Origin: Hydrogenophilales bacterium
GTDB taxonomy: Bacteria; Pseudomonadota; Gammaproteobacteria; Burkholderiales; Eutrophovitaceae
DNA length: 64,000 nucleotides
Direction of reading: 5' to 3'
Assembly: GCA_902627495.1 (NCBI GenBank)
Contig: CACOJS010000002.1
Span: 112,212 to 176,211 of the forward strand
The position numbers were made by a program, and so were the translations under genes. The notes beneath the pieces are model-generated. The model saw only the letters and a program-made list of their open reading frames with translations. It made no database searches and was not told the origin of the DNA. Positions 27,073-35,975 of the stretch are shown in pieces. Within the stretch, counting starts at the first letter, position 1, and every line of letters begins with the position of its first letter.

Positions 27073-27092
27073 ATTAGTAGGTTTGGTGATTT

Positions 27093-28283
27093 ATGAACCT
27101 AATGTTTCTAGTGGTAGGGATTACAAGCTTTGTGGCGGGAGCCAACATGCGAGTGTTGGACCCTCTTTTGCTAGTAATAGGTCTAGATTTTGGGGTAGAG
27201 GCCACTGTCGCAGCAGCAGTTGTTACTTCTTTTTCTCTTGCCTACGGGCTGTTTCAGTTGATCTATGGGCCATTATCCGAAAGGTACGGGAAAATAGAAG
27301 TAATGTTCTGGGCGAGCATGCTGGCCTCGCTGATGTCTCTCATATCGTCCCAAGTATCGACTCTAGGTGAATTTACCATTATTAGGTTTTTGACGGGTGC
27401 GGGCGTTGGGGGTCTAATACCACTGGCCTTAGCATGGGTCGCAGATGCATCGACATATAGAGATCGCCAAAAAGCATTAGCAAAATTAGTAGCATTTGTA
27501 ATTTTAGGAACTATCTTTGGGCCATCCAGCAGCGGATTTATTAGCGATGCATTCGGTTGGAGGATTGTTTTTTTTATTTACTTTGTTCTATTTCTTCTAA
27601 ACTCAGCAATGTTGTTCATGATTGTGTTGAAGGCGGGGAAAAGGAGACGAGAAAATAACAAGAAACTCCATGTCGGATGGGGTTTTAAAAAGCAGATCGA
27701 GGTTCTCAGAGATCGGTGGGTCAGAGTTGTATTGGCAACGGTTTTTATAGAGGGAGCTCTATTTCACGGTTGTCATGCCTTTGTAGGAACCTACCTTCAG
27801 GATAAGTTTGGTTTGACAATGGGCACCGCAGGACTCGTAGTGGCGTTCTTTGGGTTCGGTGCGATTTTGTATACCATGGTTGTTGGCAGGCTAATACGAT
27901 TGTTAGGGCAGGAAGGTTTAGTTTTAGGAGGTGGTATCACGATGTTTTGCTGTTATTTTGCTATGCCTTTAATAGAAACATGGCAGTATAGTATTTTCGC
28001 AATAACTTTATCTGGTTTTGCCTTTTTTATGTTTCACAATACTTTACAGACATGTTCTTCTGAAATGATTCCCTCAAAGCGAGGAATTGCTTTATGCCTG
28101 CATGGATTTAGTATGTTGACAGGCACTTCATTGGGCGTCGTGTTCATAGCACTCATTATTAAATCTCATGGATATTTGATAGCTTATTTCTTGTCGGGAT
28201 CTGGCCTACTTATTCTTAGTGTAATTTTTAAGCGATGCTTAAACGAAAGAAATGCTAAATTTAAAGACTCTGTGGAATATTGA
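27093..28283 (+). CDS. MFS transporter, Bcr/CflA or AraJ-like efflux type
   Basis: A 396-residue twelve-helix carrier. Motif A appears as YGPLSERYGKIEVM near residues 59-72, and helix 5 has FVILGTIFGPSSSGFISDAFGWR, similar to motif C of drug/proton antiporters. These features favour an exporter. It starts 225 bp after the iron-importer ATPase, behind a leader with a stem and a short uORF, so it may be controlled separately. It ends 61 bp before glyA. The substrate is unknown. Confidence 0.85.
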   Translation: MNLMFLVVGITSFVAGANMRVLDPLLLVIGLDFGVEATVAAAVVTSFSLAYGLFQLIYGPLSERYGKIEVMFWASMLASLMSLISSQVSTLGEFTIIRFLTGAGVGGLIPLALAWVADASTYRDRQKALAKLVAFVILGTIFGPSSSGFISDAFGWRIVFFIYFVLFLLNSAMLFMIVLKAGKRRRENNKKLHVGWGFKKQIEVLRDRWVRVVLATVFIEGALFHGCHAFVGTYLQDKFGLTMGTAGLVVAFFGFGAILYTMVVGRLIRLLGQEGLVLGGGITMFCCYFAMPLIETWQYSIFAITLSGFAFFMFHNTLQTCSSEMIPSKRGIALCLHGFSMLTGTSLGVVFIALIIKSHGYLIAYFLSGSGLLILSVIFKRCLNERNAKFKDSVEY

Positions 28284-28308
28284 AAAAAAGACTAAGTCTA
28301 GTTTTATA
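28280..28308 (+). promoter_or_regulatory. candidate promoter of glyA with a palindrome in the spacer
   Basis: TTGAAA (28280-28285) and TTTATA (28303-28308) are 17 bp apart, about 37 bp before the glyA start. The spacer contains a perfect inverted repeat AGACT-A-AGTCT (28289-28299), a plausible operator. The -35 box overlaps the stop codon of the preceding gene. Confidence 0.45.
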
Positions 28309-28344
28309 GTGGTAGACTAAAATTCATATTAGAGGTTTTATATC

Positions 28345-29592
28345 ATGTTTTCAAAAATAGATAATATTAGAGATTTTGATGTTGAGTTGTCATCAGCTAT
28401 CGTAGCGGAGAAGCAAAGACAGGAAAACCATTTAGAATTAATAGCTTCTGAAAATTATACTAGTCCAAGAGTCATGGAGGCTCAGGGGTCGGTGCTGACT
28501 AACAAGTACGCCGAGGGTTATCCTGGGAGGCGATATTATGGGGGTTGTGAATTTGTTGATGTTGCTGAATCCATCGCTATAGATAGGTGTAAAAAATTGT
28601 TTGGGGCTGATTTTGCGAATGTTCAGCCACATTCTGGTGCACAAGCAAACGCAAGCACTTTTCTTGCTGCTCTTGAGACGGGTGATAAAATTTTAGGTAT
28701 GTCGCTTGCTCACGGGGGACATTTAACTCATGGGTCGCCAGTTAATTTTAGTGGAAAGATTTATCAATCGATAGCTTATGGTTTGGATACCAACGAGGAG
28801 ATTGACTATCAACAAATAGAGGCCTTGACTGCGAAACATAAACCTAAACTTATTATCGCTGGTGCTTCTGCCTACTCCAGGGTTATTAATTGGCAGGTAT
28901 TGTCTGAGATAGCGTCGGATCAGGGTGCAATGTTTATGGCGGATATGGCCCACTACTCTGGGCTCGTTGCTGCTGGTGTTTATCCAAGCCCAATTCCCTA
29001 TGCTGACTTCGTTACTAGTACTACCCATAAGACTTTGCGAGGGCCGCGAGGTGGAATTATTATGGGTAAATCTGAATATGAAAAGAAAATTAATTCAGCA
29101 CTTTTTCCGGGAACCCAGGGTGGTCCCCTCATGCATGTTATTGCCGCCAAGGCTGTCGCCTTCAAGGAAGCTATGACTGAAGATTTCGTTGATTATCAAA
29201 ATATCGTATTGAAGAATGCAAAAATAATGGCAAAAAGGCTGTTAGATCGAGGGTTAAGAATAGTTTCTGGTGGAACTGACTGCCATATGTTTTTGGTTGA
29301 TTTGCAATCTACTGGTGTCACAGGAAAGGAAGCTGAGGCTGTATTGGGTAGTGCCCATTTGACGGTAAATAAAAATGCTATTCCCAATGATCCACAATCA
29401 CCGTTTGTAACTAGCGGTATCCGGATAGGAACGCCGGCTATAACTACGCGAGGTATAGGGGAAACCGAGTCAGAGGAGATCGCCAACCTGATTGCTGATG
29501 TGCTACATTCCCCGCATGAAGGTAGTGTTATCAAACGTGTAAAGGCTCAAGTTGAAGAAATATGCAGGAATTTTCCAGTATATTTGAAATAA
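28345..29592 (+). CDS. glyA: serine hydroxymethyltransferase
   Basis: Interconverts serine and glycine with transfer of a one-carbon unit to tetrahydrofolate; PLP enzyme, cytoplasmic homodimer. The 415-residue length is standard. Motifs: [20 protein letters not shown] near the N-terminus (substrate/folate site), [14 protein letters not shown], and the PLP Lys in [15 protein letters not shown] near residue 230. It heads the run glyA-nrdR-rib, an order common in gammaproteobacteria, and has its own likely promoter. Confidence 0.97.
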   Translation: MFSKIDNIRDFDVELSSAIVAEKQRQENHLELIASENYTSPRVMEAQGSVLTNKYAEGYPGRRYYGGCEFVDVAESIAIDRCKKLFGADFANVQPHSGAQANASTFLAALETGDKILGMSLAHGGHLTHGSPVNFSGKIYQSIAYGLDTNEEIDYQQIEALTAKHKPKLIIAGASAYSRVINWQVLSEIASDQGAMFMADMAHYSGLVAAGVYPSPIPYADFVTSTTHKTLRGPRGGIIMGKSEYEKKINSALFPGTQGGPLMHVIAAKAVAFKEAMTEDFVDYQNIVLKNAKIMAKRLLDRGLRIVSGGTDCHMFLVDLQSTGVTGKEAEAVLGSAHLTVNKNAIPNDPQSPFVTSGIRIGTPAITTRGIGETESEEIANLIADVLHSPHEGSVIKRVKAQVEEICRNFPVYLK

Positions 29593-29655
29593 TCTTGGTT
29601 ATGTACGGTCCTGTGGAAAACCGTAGTTCTGCTAAGGAGCAAAGGGTGAATTTTA

Positions 29656-30135
29656 ATGAGATGTCCTTTTTGTAAACACTCGGAGACACAAGTTATTGAT
29701 TCTCGAGTTTCGGATGAAGGGGAAAGTATTCGCCGGCGAAGAAAATGTATACATTGCAGCAATCGTTTTACTACTTATGAAAATGTGGTTTTGCGCATGC
29801 CGCAGGTCGTTAAGTCAAATGGTCCCAGAGAGGAATTTAAGGAAGAAAAGTTAAGGACTGGATTTCTTAGGGCTCTTCATAGGCGCCCCGTCTCCGCGAA
29901 CCTTTTAGATGAGTCTATTAGTCGTGTTAAGAATCGATTGCTAGCGTCAGGGGAGCGAGAGATAGATTCTAGGAAAATAGGCGAGTTAGTTATGAAAGAG
30001 CTGCATCGATTAGACAAGGTGGCCTATATTCGATTTGCATCGGTTTACAGAGACTTTCAGGATGCTGATGATTTTCAAGATGCTATTAAAGAAGTGCAAG
30101 AAATACCTGATGTGTCAATTAGGGATAATGAGTAA
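29656..30135 (+). CDS. nrdR: transcriptional repressor NrdR
   Basis: ATP/dATP-sensing repressor of ribonucleotide reductase genes. The 159 residues open with a zinc ribbon (MRCPFCKHSETQVIDSR, then CIHCSNRFTTYE) and continue into an ATP-cone domain from about residue 49 (VVKSNGPREEF). Length and layout are standard. Before it, TACGGT (29604-29609) and ACCGTA (29620-29625) form a small hairpin in the glyA-nrdR spacer. The stop codon of nrdR overlaps the ribD start by 1 bp. Confidence 0.96.
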   Translation: MRCPFCKHSETQVIDSRVSDEGESIRRRRKCIHCSNRFTTYENVVLRMPQVVKSNGPREEFKEEKLRTGFLRALHRRPVSANLLDESISRVKNRLLASGEREIDSRKIGELVMKELHRLDKVAYIRFASVYRDFQDADDFQDAIKEVQEIPDVSIRDNE

Positions 30136-31229
30136 TGTTTCAGGAAAAAGACGAGTCATGGATGGCAAGAGCTTTGCAGCTAGCAGAGAGAGGATTGTTT
30201 TCTACCACCCCTAACCCCCGTGTCGGTTGCGTCATTACGCAAGGGGACTCTATAGTTGGAGAGGGATGGCACAAGGTTGCGGGAGCTGAGCATGCTGAAG
30301 TTCTCGCACTCAAGGAGGCGGGTGGTAATGCACGTGGTGCCACAGTCTATATCAATATGGAACCTTGTAGTCATATGGGTAGAACTGGACCCTGTGTGGA
30401 CGAGTTGATAAAGGCTCAAGTTGGGAGGGTCGTGTGTGCCATGGAAGACCCCAATCCTTTGGTAAAAGGTCGCGGGATACAGCGTCTCAAAGAGTCAGGT
30501 ATAAAGGTTAGTGTCGGGGTTTTGGAAGATACAGCAGTAGAGTTAAATATCGGTTTCGTTAATCGTATGAATTGTGGGAGGCCCTGGTTTCGAATAAAAG
30601 TAGCCGCTGGATTAGATGGTAAGACTGCTTTGGAAAACGGAGAGAGCAAATGGATTACCGGTGATAAATCACGAGATGACGTACATACTTGGAGAGCTCG
30701 GTCATGTGGGATATTAACAGGGATTGGAACTCTTTCTGCAGATAATCCCCAACTAAATGTGAGGAGAGTTAAAACAGATCGCCAGCCAGTTGTATTAATA
30801 ACGGACAGTAACCTAAAAGCACTTACAACCTCTAAAGTCTTTAATAATGATAAAGTTCTATTAATCACAGCCAACGAAGACACTGGCCAGATAAAGAAAT
30901 TCGAGGATAAGGGTGTGGATGTTTTAAGTTTGCCGAATCAATTTGGTAAAGTCGATTTGCAAGCCCTAGCGAAGGAGTTGGGAAAACGGCAGTTTAATGA
31001 AGTTCTAACCGAAGCCGGGTGCAATTTGCATAGTGCATTACTTCGGGAGGGAATTTTTGATGAGATAATTGTCTATTACGCACCTATAGCGATGGGTATA
31101 GGGGGACGTGGTATGTTAAATATTGGGGATGTAGCAACAATGGAAGATGTTCCGAGATTTGTTATCAAAGAAGTAACTACCATAGGTCCAGATATTCGAG
31201 TACGTGCTTTTCCAAAACAGGGAGACTAA
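30135..31229 (+). CDS. ribD: bifunctional riboflavin biosynthesis deaminase/reductase
   Basis: Carries out the deaminase and reductase steps that follow GTP cyclohydrolase II in riboflavin synthesis. The deaminase domain (residues 1-145) has the zinc motif HAEVLAL and PCSHMGRTGPC; the reductase domain follows, with KVAAGLDGKTALENGESKWI and a C-terminal TEAGCNLHSALL. The 364-residue length is normal. It overlaps nrdR by 1 bp and ribE by 1 bp, so translation is coupled through the rib genes. Confidence 0.96.
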   Translation: MFQEKDESWMARALQLAERGLFSTTPNPRVGCVITQGDSIVGEGWHKVAGAEHAEVLALKEAGGNARGATVYINMEPCSHMGRTGPCVDELIKAQVGRVVCAMEDPNPLVKGRGIQRLKESGIKVSVGVLEDTAVELNIGFVNRMNCGRPWFRIKVAAGLDGKTALENGESKWITGDKSRDDVHTWRARSCGILTGIGTLSADNPQLNVRRVKTDRQPVVLITDSNLKALTTSKVFNNDKVLLITANEDTGQIKKFEDKGVDVLSLPNQFGKVDLQALAKELGKRQFNEVLTEAGCNLHSALLREGIFDEIIVYYAPIAMGIGGRGMLNIGDVATMEDVPRFVIKEVTTIGPDIRVRAFPKQGD

Positions 31230-31231
31230 TG

Positions 31232-31834
31232 ATGTTTACTGGGTTAGTCCAGGCGGTTGGTAACATAGTAGATGTAGAGATGAGGGGAAAAGGTTGTGTT
31301 ATTGCCATTGATGTTGGTGATTATGAAATTGTAGATGTTGCTATGGGTGATAGCATTTTGGTAAACGGAGTTTGTCTAACTGTGACTAAACTTGCAGCTA
31401 ATACATTGTGGTTTGATGTGTCGCCAGAGACTATGGAGGTGATAATCGGATTTGAGGGCGGCACAGAAGTCAATTTAGAAAAGGCTATGCGACTTTCGGA
31501 CAGACTTGGGGGACACCTAGTTACCGGGCATATAGATACAACTGGGGAAATTGGGTCTATAGATATCGATAATAATAACTATGAAGTCCAGATTATTTAC
31601 CCCAGACTTCTGGCACCATATATTAGTCGTAAAGGGTCTATTGCAGTAAACGGAGTTAGCCTAACGGTGAATGACATTAGTCATAGTTCTTTCTACGTGA
31701 ACCTAATCCCGCATACTTGGAGTAAGACAGCTCTAAGGAATCTAGGCATTAGATCCAAGGTAAATCTCGAAGTTGACCTAGTCGCTCGATATGTTGAGAG
31801 AATGTTATCGCTATCACAGGAAAAAGGTAAATGA
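31232..31834 (+). CDS. ribE: riboflavin synthase alpha subunit
   Basis: Dismutates two 6,7-dimethyl-8-ribityllumazine molecules to riboflavin. Two homologous beta-barrel lumazine-binding repeats are visible, the first starting MFTGLVQAVG and the second around VTGHIDTTGEIGSI. VNGVCLTVT and VNGVSLTVND are the matching repeat motifs. There are two ATG codons in tandem; the second (31232) gives the usual MFTGLV start, and the first (31229) overlaps the ribD stop. Its end overlaps the next gene by 4 bp. Confidence 0.96.
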   Translation: MFTGLVQAVGNIVDVEMRGKGCVIAIDVGDYEIVDVAMGDSILVNGVCLTVTKLAANTLWFDVSPETMEVIIGFEGGTEVNLEKAMRLSDRLGGHLVTGHIDTTGEIGSIDIDNNNYEVQIIYPRLLAPYISRKGSIAVNGVSLTVNDISHSSFYVNLIPHTWSKTALRNLGIRSKVNLEVDLVARYVERMLSLSQEKGK

Positions 31835-32931
31835 ATAGTAGAGTTGCAAAGTCGGAAGAAATTATAGAAGACATTAAAAACGGTAAGATGGTTATCTTAG
31901 TTGATGAAGAAGACCGCGAGAATGAAGGTGATTTGATGGTGGCGGCTCAGTTTGCATCTCCTGAGAATATAAATTTTATGGCAACGCATGGCCGAGGTCT
32001 TATATGCTTGACGTTGACAAAGGAACGGTGTGGAAAATTGGGGTTACCGTTAATGGTAGGTAGTAATCGATCGCGAATGGGGACTAATTTTACAGTCTCA
32101 ATAGAAGCGGCAGAAGGAGTGACTACTGGAATTTCTGCTGCTGATCGTGCCCATACTATTATTACGGCGGTTGACCAAAATACAGTGGCTAAGGATATCG
32201 TTCAACCAGGCCATGTTTTTCCATTGAGAGCAGAGGAAGGTGGTGTTCTAGTTAGAGCAGGTCATACAGAAGCTGGCTGTGACATAGCAAGTCTGGCAGG
32301 ATTGAGCCCGTCCGCCGTCATATGTGAAATTTTAAAAGAAAATGGTGAAATGGCACGTTTGCCGGATCTGGAAGTATTTGCTAAAGAGCATGATTTAAAA
32401 ATCGGGACAATTACTGACCTCATTGATTATAGAAGTCGCACAGAAACGCTGATTCAGAGAGTTTTTACCAGAAAAATAAATACGACTCATGGAGAGTTTC
32501 AACTTATCGGTTACGAGGATAAAATTAGTCAAGACGCCCATTTTGCTATGTTAATGGGCAATCCGGGCAATTCAAAGGAGACCTTCGTTAGAGTTCATGA
32601 GCCTTTGTCTGTGATGGATCTGATGGATATAAGTAATCAGAGGCATTCTTGGAATCTAAATGATGCTATGCATTATATAGCGAGCCAAGGGGAGGGAGTT
32701 ATTGTTCTACTACATAGAACAGAAAATGGGCATCAATTATTAGACCGCTTTAGCAGTAACGGTGTTGGGAAAGATAAAAAGGTCCCATTAAGGACTTATG
32801 GCATAGGTGCTCAAATTCTTCGTGATGTATCTATTCGAAAAATGAAGCTGCTTGCCACACCTAGGAGGATGCCGAGTATGTCGGGGTTTGGATTGGAAGT
32901 TACTGGATACGTTGAAAAACCGATAGACTAG
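31831..32931 (+). CDS. ribB: 3,4-dihydroxy-2-butanone-4-phosphate synthase with degenerate GTP cyclohydrolase II-like domain
   Basis: The N-terminal domain (residues 1-200) is a complete DHBP synthase: VDEEDRENEGDLMVAAQ, ATHGRGLICL and RAGHTEAGCD provide the metal and substrate ligands. It converts ribulose 5-phosphate to the four-carbon unit of riboflavin. The C-terminal part (200-366) has the fold length of GTP cyclohydrolase II but the zinc-binding Cys cluster is replaced (RVHEPLSVMDLMDIS instead of a CxxxC-type motif), as in many gammaproteobacterial RibB proteins. A separate RibA is therefore needed elsewhere in the genome. Confidence 0.94.
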   Translation: MNSRVAKSEEIIEDIKNGKMVILVDEEDRENEGDLMVAAQFASPENINFMATHGRGLICLTLTKERCGKLGLPLMVGSNRSRMGTNFTVSIEAAEGVTTGISAADRAHTIITAVDQNTVAKDIVQPGHVFPLRAEEGGVLVRAGHTEAGCDIASLAGLSPSAVICEILKENGEMARLPDLEVFAKEHDLKIGTITDLIDYRSRTETLIQRVFTRKINTTHGEFQLIGYEDKISQDAHFAMLMGNPGNSKETFVRVHEPLSVMDLMDISNQRHSWNLNDAMHYIASQGEGVIVLLHRTENGHQLLDRFSSNGVGKDKKVPLRTYGIGAQILRDVSIRKMKLLATPRRMPSMSGFGLEVTGYVEKPID

Positions 32932-32941
32932 AGGATTTGTT

Positions 32942-33466
32942 ATGAGAAAAAACGACTCATTGGGTCAATCCGGCTTATCCAGAGATGATTTGGTACAAAA
33001 CTGGATTAGGAGATTTCGGAAGGCTGACGTTTCTCCACAAGAAATAAAAGTTGGGGTCGTAGCGTCGATTTATAATAGTAATGTTGTAGAACCGATTTTA
33101 AGCGAGGTACTTGGTTGCTTGAATGACCTGGGCATAGAGAGAGAACATATAATCGTGGAGAAGGTTCCTGGGGCACTTGAACTTCCATTTGTACTACAAA
33201 AGTTAGCGGAGGTTATTGAGCCTAGTGCCATGATAGCACTGGGTTGCGTCATCAGAGGCGAGACTTATCATTTTGAGTTGGTATCGAATGGTGTATTCGA
33301 TGGGGTGATGAGAGTGCAATTGGATAGTGGGATACCCATAGCAAATGGTGTCCTTACCTGTGAGTCGATAGAACAGGCTACGGATCGACGGATGAGTAAG
33401 GCTTATGAGTGCGTAGATGTTGTGGTTGAGTTAATTGTCTTTTTAAAAAAAGAGCGAGAAAGCTAG
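32942..33466 (+). CDS. ribH: 6,7-dimethyl-8-ribityllumazine synthase
   Basis: Joins the DHBP product and the pyrimidine to give lumazine, the substrate of riboflavin synthase. The 174 residues carry VVASIYNSNVVEPIL, VPGALELPFVLQKLAE, ALGCVIRGETYHFE and PIANGVLTCESIEQA, all lumazine-synthase motifs; the active-site His is in YHFE. A 38-residue hydrophilic N-terminal extension precedes the core. It follows ribB by 10 bp and precedes nusB by 15 bp. Confidence 0.96.
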   Translation: MRKNDSLGQSGLSRDDLVQNWIRRFRKADVSPQEIKVGVVASIYNSNVVEPILSEVLGCLNDLGIEREHIIVEKVPGALELPFVLQKLAEVIEPSAMIALGCVIRGETYHFELVSNGVFDGVMRVQLDSGIPIANGVLTCESIEQATDRRMSKAYECVDVVVELIVFLKKERES

Positions 33467-33481
33467 AGCCTGGAGTAGTCC

Positions 33482-33931
33482 ATGTCAAAAGATACCAACC
33501 AACTGGCAGTTAGTCGAAGAAATGCTCGAGAATTTGCTCTGCGTGCACTGTACGCATGGTTGGTGAACGATGCTTCTTCAATAGATGGTTTGCGATCACA
33601 GCAACTTTTGGGGATAAAAAGTTTGAATATAGATTTGAATTACTTTGATACAATGTTGAGAGGAGTAATCCGATGTGCACCAGATTTAGATGAGATACTC
33701 TCGCCTCATTTGGATAGGGCACTTAAAAGTTTATCCCCTATAGAGCACGCGGTTTTGCTGATTGGCTCTTTCGAGATGCTGGAGCAGAAACAAATTCCCT
33801 ATCGCGTGATTATAAATGAGGCAGTGGAGCTTACAAAAAGCTATGGGGGAACAGATGGATATAAATTTGTAAATGGTGTTTTGGATAAGCTAGTAGCGAC
33901 TATACGTCCCAAAGAATTAAATGCTCACTGA
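33482..33931 (+). CDS. nusB: transcription antitermination protein NusB
   Basis: Binds boxA RNA with NusE (S10) and supports rRNA antitermination. The 149-residue all-alpha protein starts with VSRRNAREFALRALYAW and has the later motifs LSPIEHAVLLIGSFEML, PYRVIINEAVELTKSYGG and FVNGVLDKLV. Length and position (between ribH and thiL) are standard for gammaproteobacteria. Its end overlaps the thiL start by 11 bp. Confidence 0.96.
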   Translation: MSKDTNQLAVSRRNAREFALRALYAWLVNDASSIDGLRSQQLLGIKSLNIDLNYFDTMLRGVIRCAPDLDEILSPHLDRALKSLSPIEHAVLLIGSFEMLEQKQIPYRVIINEAVELTKSYGGTDGYKFVNGVLDKLVATIRPKELNAH

Positions 33932-34887
33932 GTTCAGAATTATTGAGAAATATTTTAAAAGGCCTGTCCCAAATGATGTGGTTGGTATAGGAGACGATGG
34001 AGCAATTTTGCCAATTGCGAATGGTGAAGAAAGGTTAGTTATCACTACCGATACTTTAGTTGAAGATGTGCACTTTTCAAAGAAAACGAGCCCGACTAAC
34101 CTTGGTCACAAAGCATTAGCAGTAAACCTATCAGATTTGGCGGCCATGGGTGCTCGACCTCAATATACGTTATTATCAATTACCATCCCCACTGCTAATC
34201 AAAATTGGTTAAAACAATTTGCTGACGGCTTTTGGAATCTTGCTGACAAACACTCAGTATGTCTGATTGGTGGGGATACCACACGGGGCCCACTTTCGAT
34301 CACAGTAACTGCAATTGGGCAGGTAACAAATGGGTTGTTTTTAAAACGCAACGGTGCGAAAGCGGGAGATGATGTATGGGTCTCAGGTACTGTAGGTGGT
34401 GCTGCAGTAGGGTTACTTTATAAAGAGCATAGAGATACATTCTTTTGTAGCAACACATGGTCCCGGTTTGAGCAGTTTTTGGATACACCCACCCCACGTG
34501 TTGATCTTGGACAGGCAATTTCGGGGATTGCCACCAGTGCTATAGACGTATCGGATGGATTGAGTCAAGATATTGATCATGTATTAAGATTATCGGATGT
34601 GGGTGCTGATATTGAGTATTTCCAGATCCCCTGTGAAACTGAGTTGAAGCGTTTCAGAAACGAGACAAAAATTCGAAATCTCATGCTATCGGGGGGGGGA
34701 TGATTATGAGATTGTTTTTACAGCTCCCGTCACTGAAAGTGAGAGAATTTTGGAAATATCTCAAAACTTGGATATCCGGTGTACTAAAATTGGCAAGATT
34801 ACATCTCGAAAGGGTCTCAGATTTGTAGATAGTGATGGTGAAAGTTTGATAGTTAGTCGGGAGGGATTTGAGCACTTCAGAGTTTAA
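33921..34887 (+). pseudogene. thiL: thiamine-monophosphate kinase, frameshifted
   Basis: Would phosphorylate thiamine monophosphate to the diphosphate. Frame 1 encodes residues 1-257 with VGIGDDGAILPI, VITTDTLVEDVHF and GGDTTRGPLSI, then runs into a G9 tract (34691-34699) and stops at 34703. Removing one G restores SGGDDYEIVFTAP and an unbroken frame to the stop at 34885-34887, giving about 321 residues, the normal ThiL length. The downstream part keeps a coding pattern and overlaps pgpA by 20 bp, as in intact operons. The defect may be an assembly error, a recent mutation or a phase-variable tract. Confidence 0.88.
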
Positions 34888-35389
34888 AAGCTTGAGAGAA
34901 GGAGCGTCTTTTATTGTCTCCCATCCGGCTCATATTATAAGCCTAGGTTTTGGAATGGGCTTAGTATCAATTGCCCCTGGAACGTTCGGTACAATTTTGG
35001 CTATCCCAGTCTACTTATTAATAGCTGATTTATTTCGGTCAACAGCTGTTATTTTGGTTTTAATATTAATGTTTGCAGTTGGTATATGGGTCTGTAATGT
35101 TTCAGGCACAAGCCTAAGGTCCCACGATAGTAAAATTATTGTGTGGGATGAGGTGGTAGGGTTTTGTGTTGTTTTATTTTTCACCCCCCCGGGAATTTGG
35201 TGGCTGCTAACTGCCTTCATTTTGTTTAGGATCTTCGATATTTTTAAACCATACCCTATAAACCTTATCGATCAGAATTTGTGTAATGGGCTAGGTGTTA
35301 TGTTAGATGACTTGGTAGCTTCATTTTATACCTTACTATGTTTAGCTTTTTTTAAATCAATTTTGATTCCGTTATGGAAAATAATCTAG
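34868..35389 (+). CDS. pgpA: phosphatidylglycerophosphatase A
   Basis: Inner-membrane enzyme that dephosphorylates phosphatidylglycerol phosphate to phosphatidylglycerol. The 173 residues have the PgpA motifs GFGMGLVSIAPGTFGTILA, VWDEVVGFC and FRIFDIFKPYPI, with about four membrane helices and a C-terminal LDDLVASFYT that supplies acidic metal ligands. The start is TTG at 34868, just after GGAGGG. It overlaps thiL by 20 bp (restored frame) and the next gene by 16 bp. Confidence 0.94.
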   Translation: MSTSEFKSLREGASFIVSHPAHIISLGFGMGLVSIAPGTFGTILAIPVYLLIADLFRSTAVILVLILMFAVGIWVCNVSGTSLRSHDSKIIVWDEVVGFCVVLFFTPPGIWWLLTAFILFRIFDIFKPYPINLIDQNLCNGLGVMLDDLVASFYTLLCLAFFKSILIPLWKII

Positions 35390-35871
35390 ATATTCTCGGA
35401 AAACGAGTGGGCGAGATTCTTTTAGAGAAAGATTTTGTCTTATCTACGGCAGAATCCTGTACCGGCGGGGGCATTGCAGAGCTGGTAACAAGAACCCCTG
35501 GGAGCTCTGAGTGGTTTGATCGAGCATATATTACCTACAGCAACCAAGCTAAGATATCTTTGGTGGGTGTCAAAAAAGAGACTTTGGAAAAATATGGTGC
35601 CGTATCACAAGAGGTTGTGAAAGAAATGGTTGAGAATACCCTACAGAAAAGCGGATCATCAATAGTTACTGCAGTTAGTGGCATAGCTGGACCTACTGGA
35701 GGTAGTTTGGAGAAACCGGTTGGTACGGTCTTTATAGGTTGGGGAGCGACTTCCGGGAATAGACAAGGGAAAGTTGAAGTTTTGAGGTGTAGTTTTTCTG
35801 GGGATAGGTTGTTAGTGCGGGCGAAGACTATTGTTCGAGCCTTAGAAGGGATAATAGAGTGGTGTAGTTGA
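35374..35871 (+). CDS. pncC: nicotinamide-nucleotide amidase (CinA C-terminal type)
   Basis: Deamidates nicotinamide mononucleotide, recycling the by-product of DNA ligase. The 165-residue single-domain protein has the motifs [33 protein letters not shown] and [19 protein letters not shown], with the catalytic Ser in AESCTGG. It lacks the N-terminal molybdopterin-like domain of full CinA. It overlaps pgpA by 16 bp and lies 104 bp before recA, a common arrangement in gammaproteobacteria. Confidence 0.94.
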   Translation: MENNLDILGKRVGEILLEKDFVLSTAESCTGGGIAELVTRTPGSSEWFDRAYITYSNQAKISLVGVKKETLEKYGAVSQEVVKEMVENTLQKSGSSIVTAVSGIAGPTGGSLEKPVGTVFIGWGATSGNRQGKVEVLRCSFSGDRLLVRAKTIVRALEGIIEWCS

Positions 35872-35975
35872 GGTATCCCAGTAGCCTCTTAGTGGTAAAT
35901 AGGCTGTTTTTGGTATCCACGGTTTATGTAATAATCAGACAACAAAATAAAAACCTAACAGTGAAGGAAGAAGCA

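Noticed and set aside
29593..30134. FMN riboswitch before the rib genes
   Set aside because: ribD overlaps nrdR and the short glyA-nrdR spacer holds only a small hairpin; there is no room for the large FMN element.
34691..34703. Programmed frameshift in thiL
   Set aside because: There is a slippery G run, but no stimulatory hairpin or internal ribosome site is apparent and ThiL is not known to use recoding; error or mutation is simpler.
35872..35975. LexA box before recA
   Set aside because: A CTGT half-site is present but no ACAG partner at the right distance; no SOS box can be supported.
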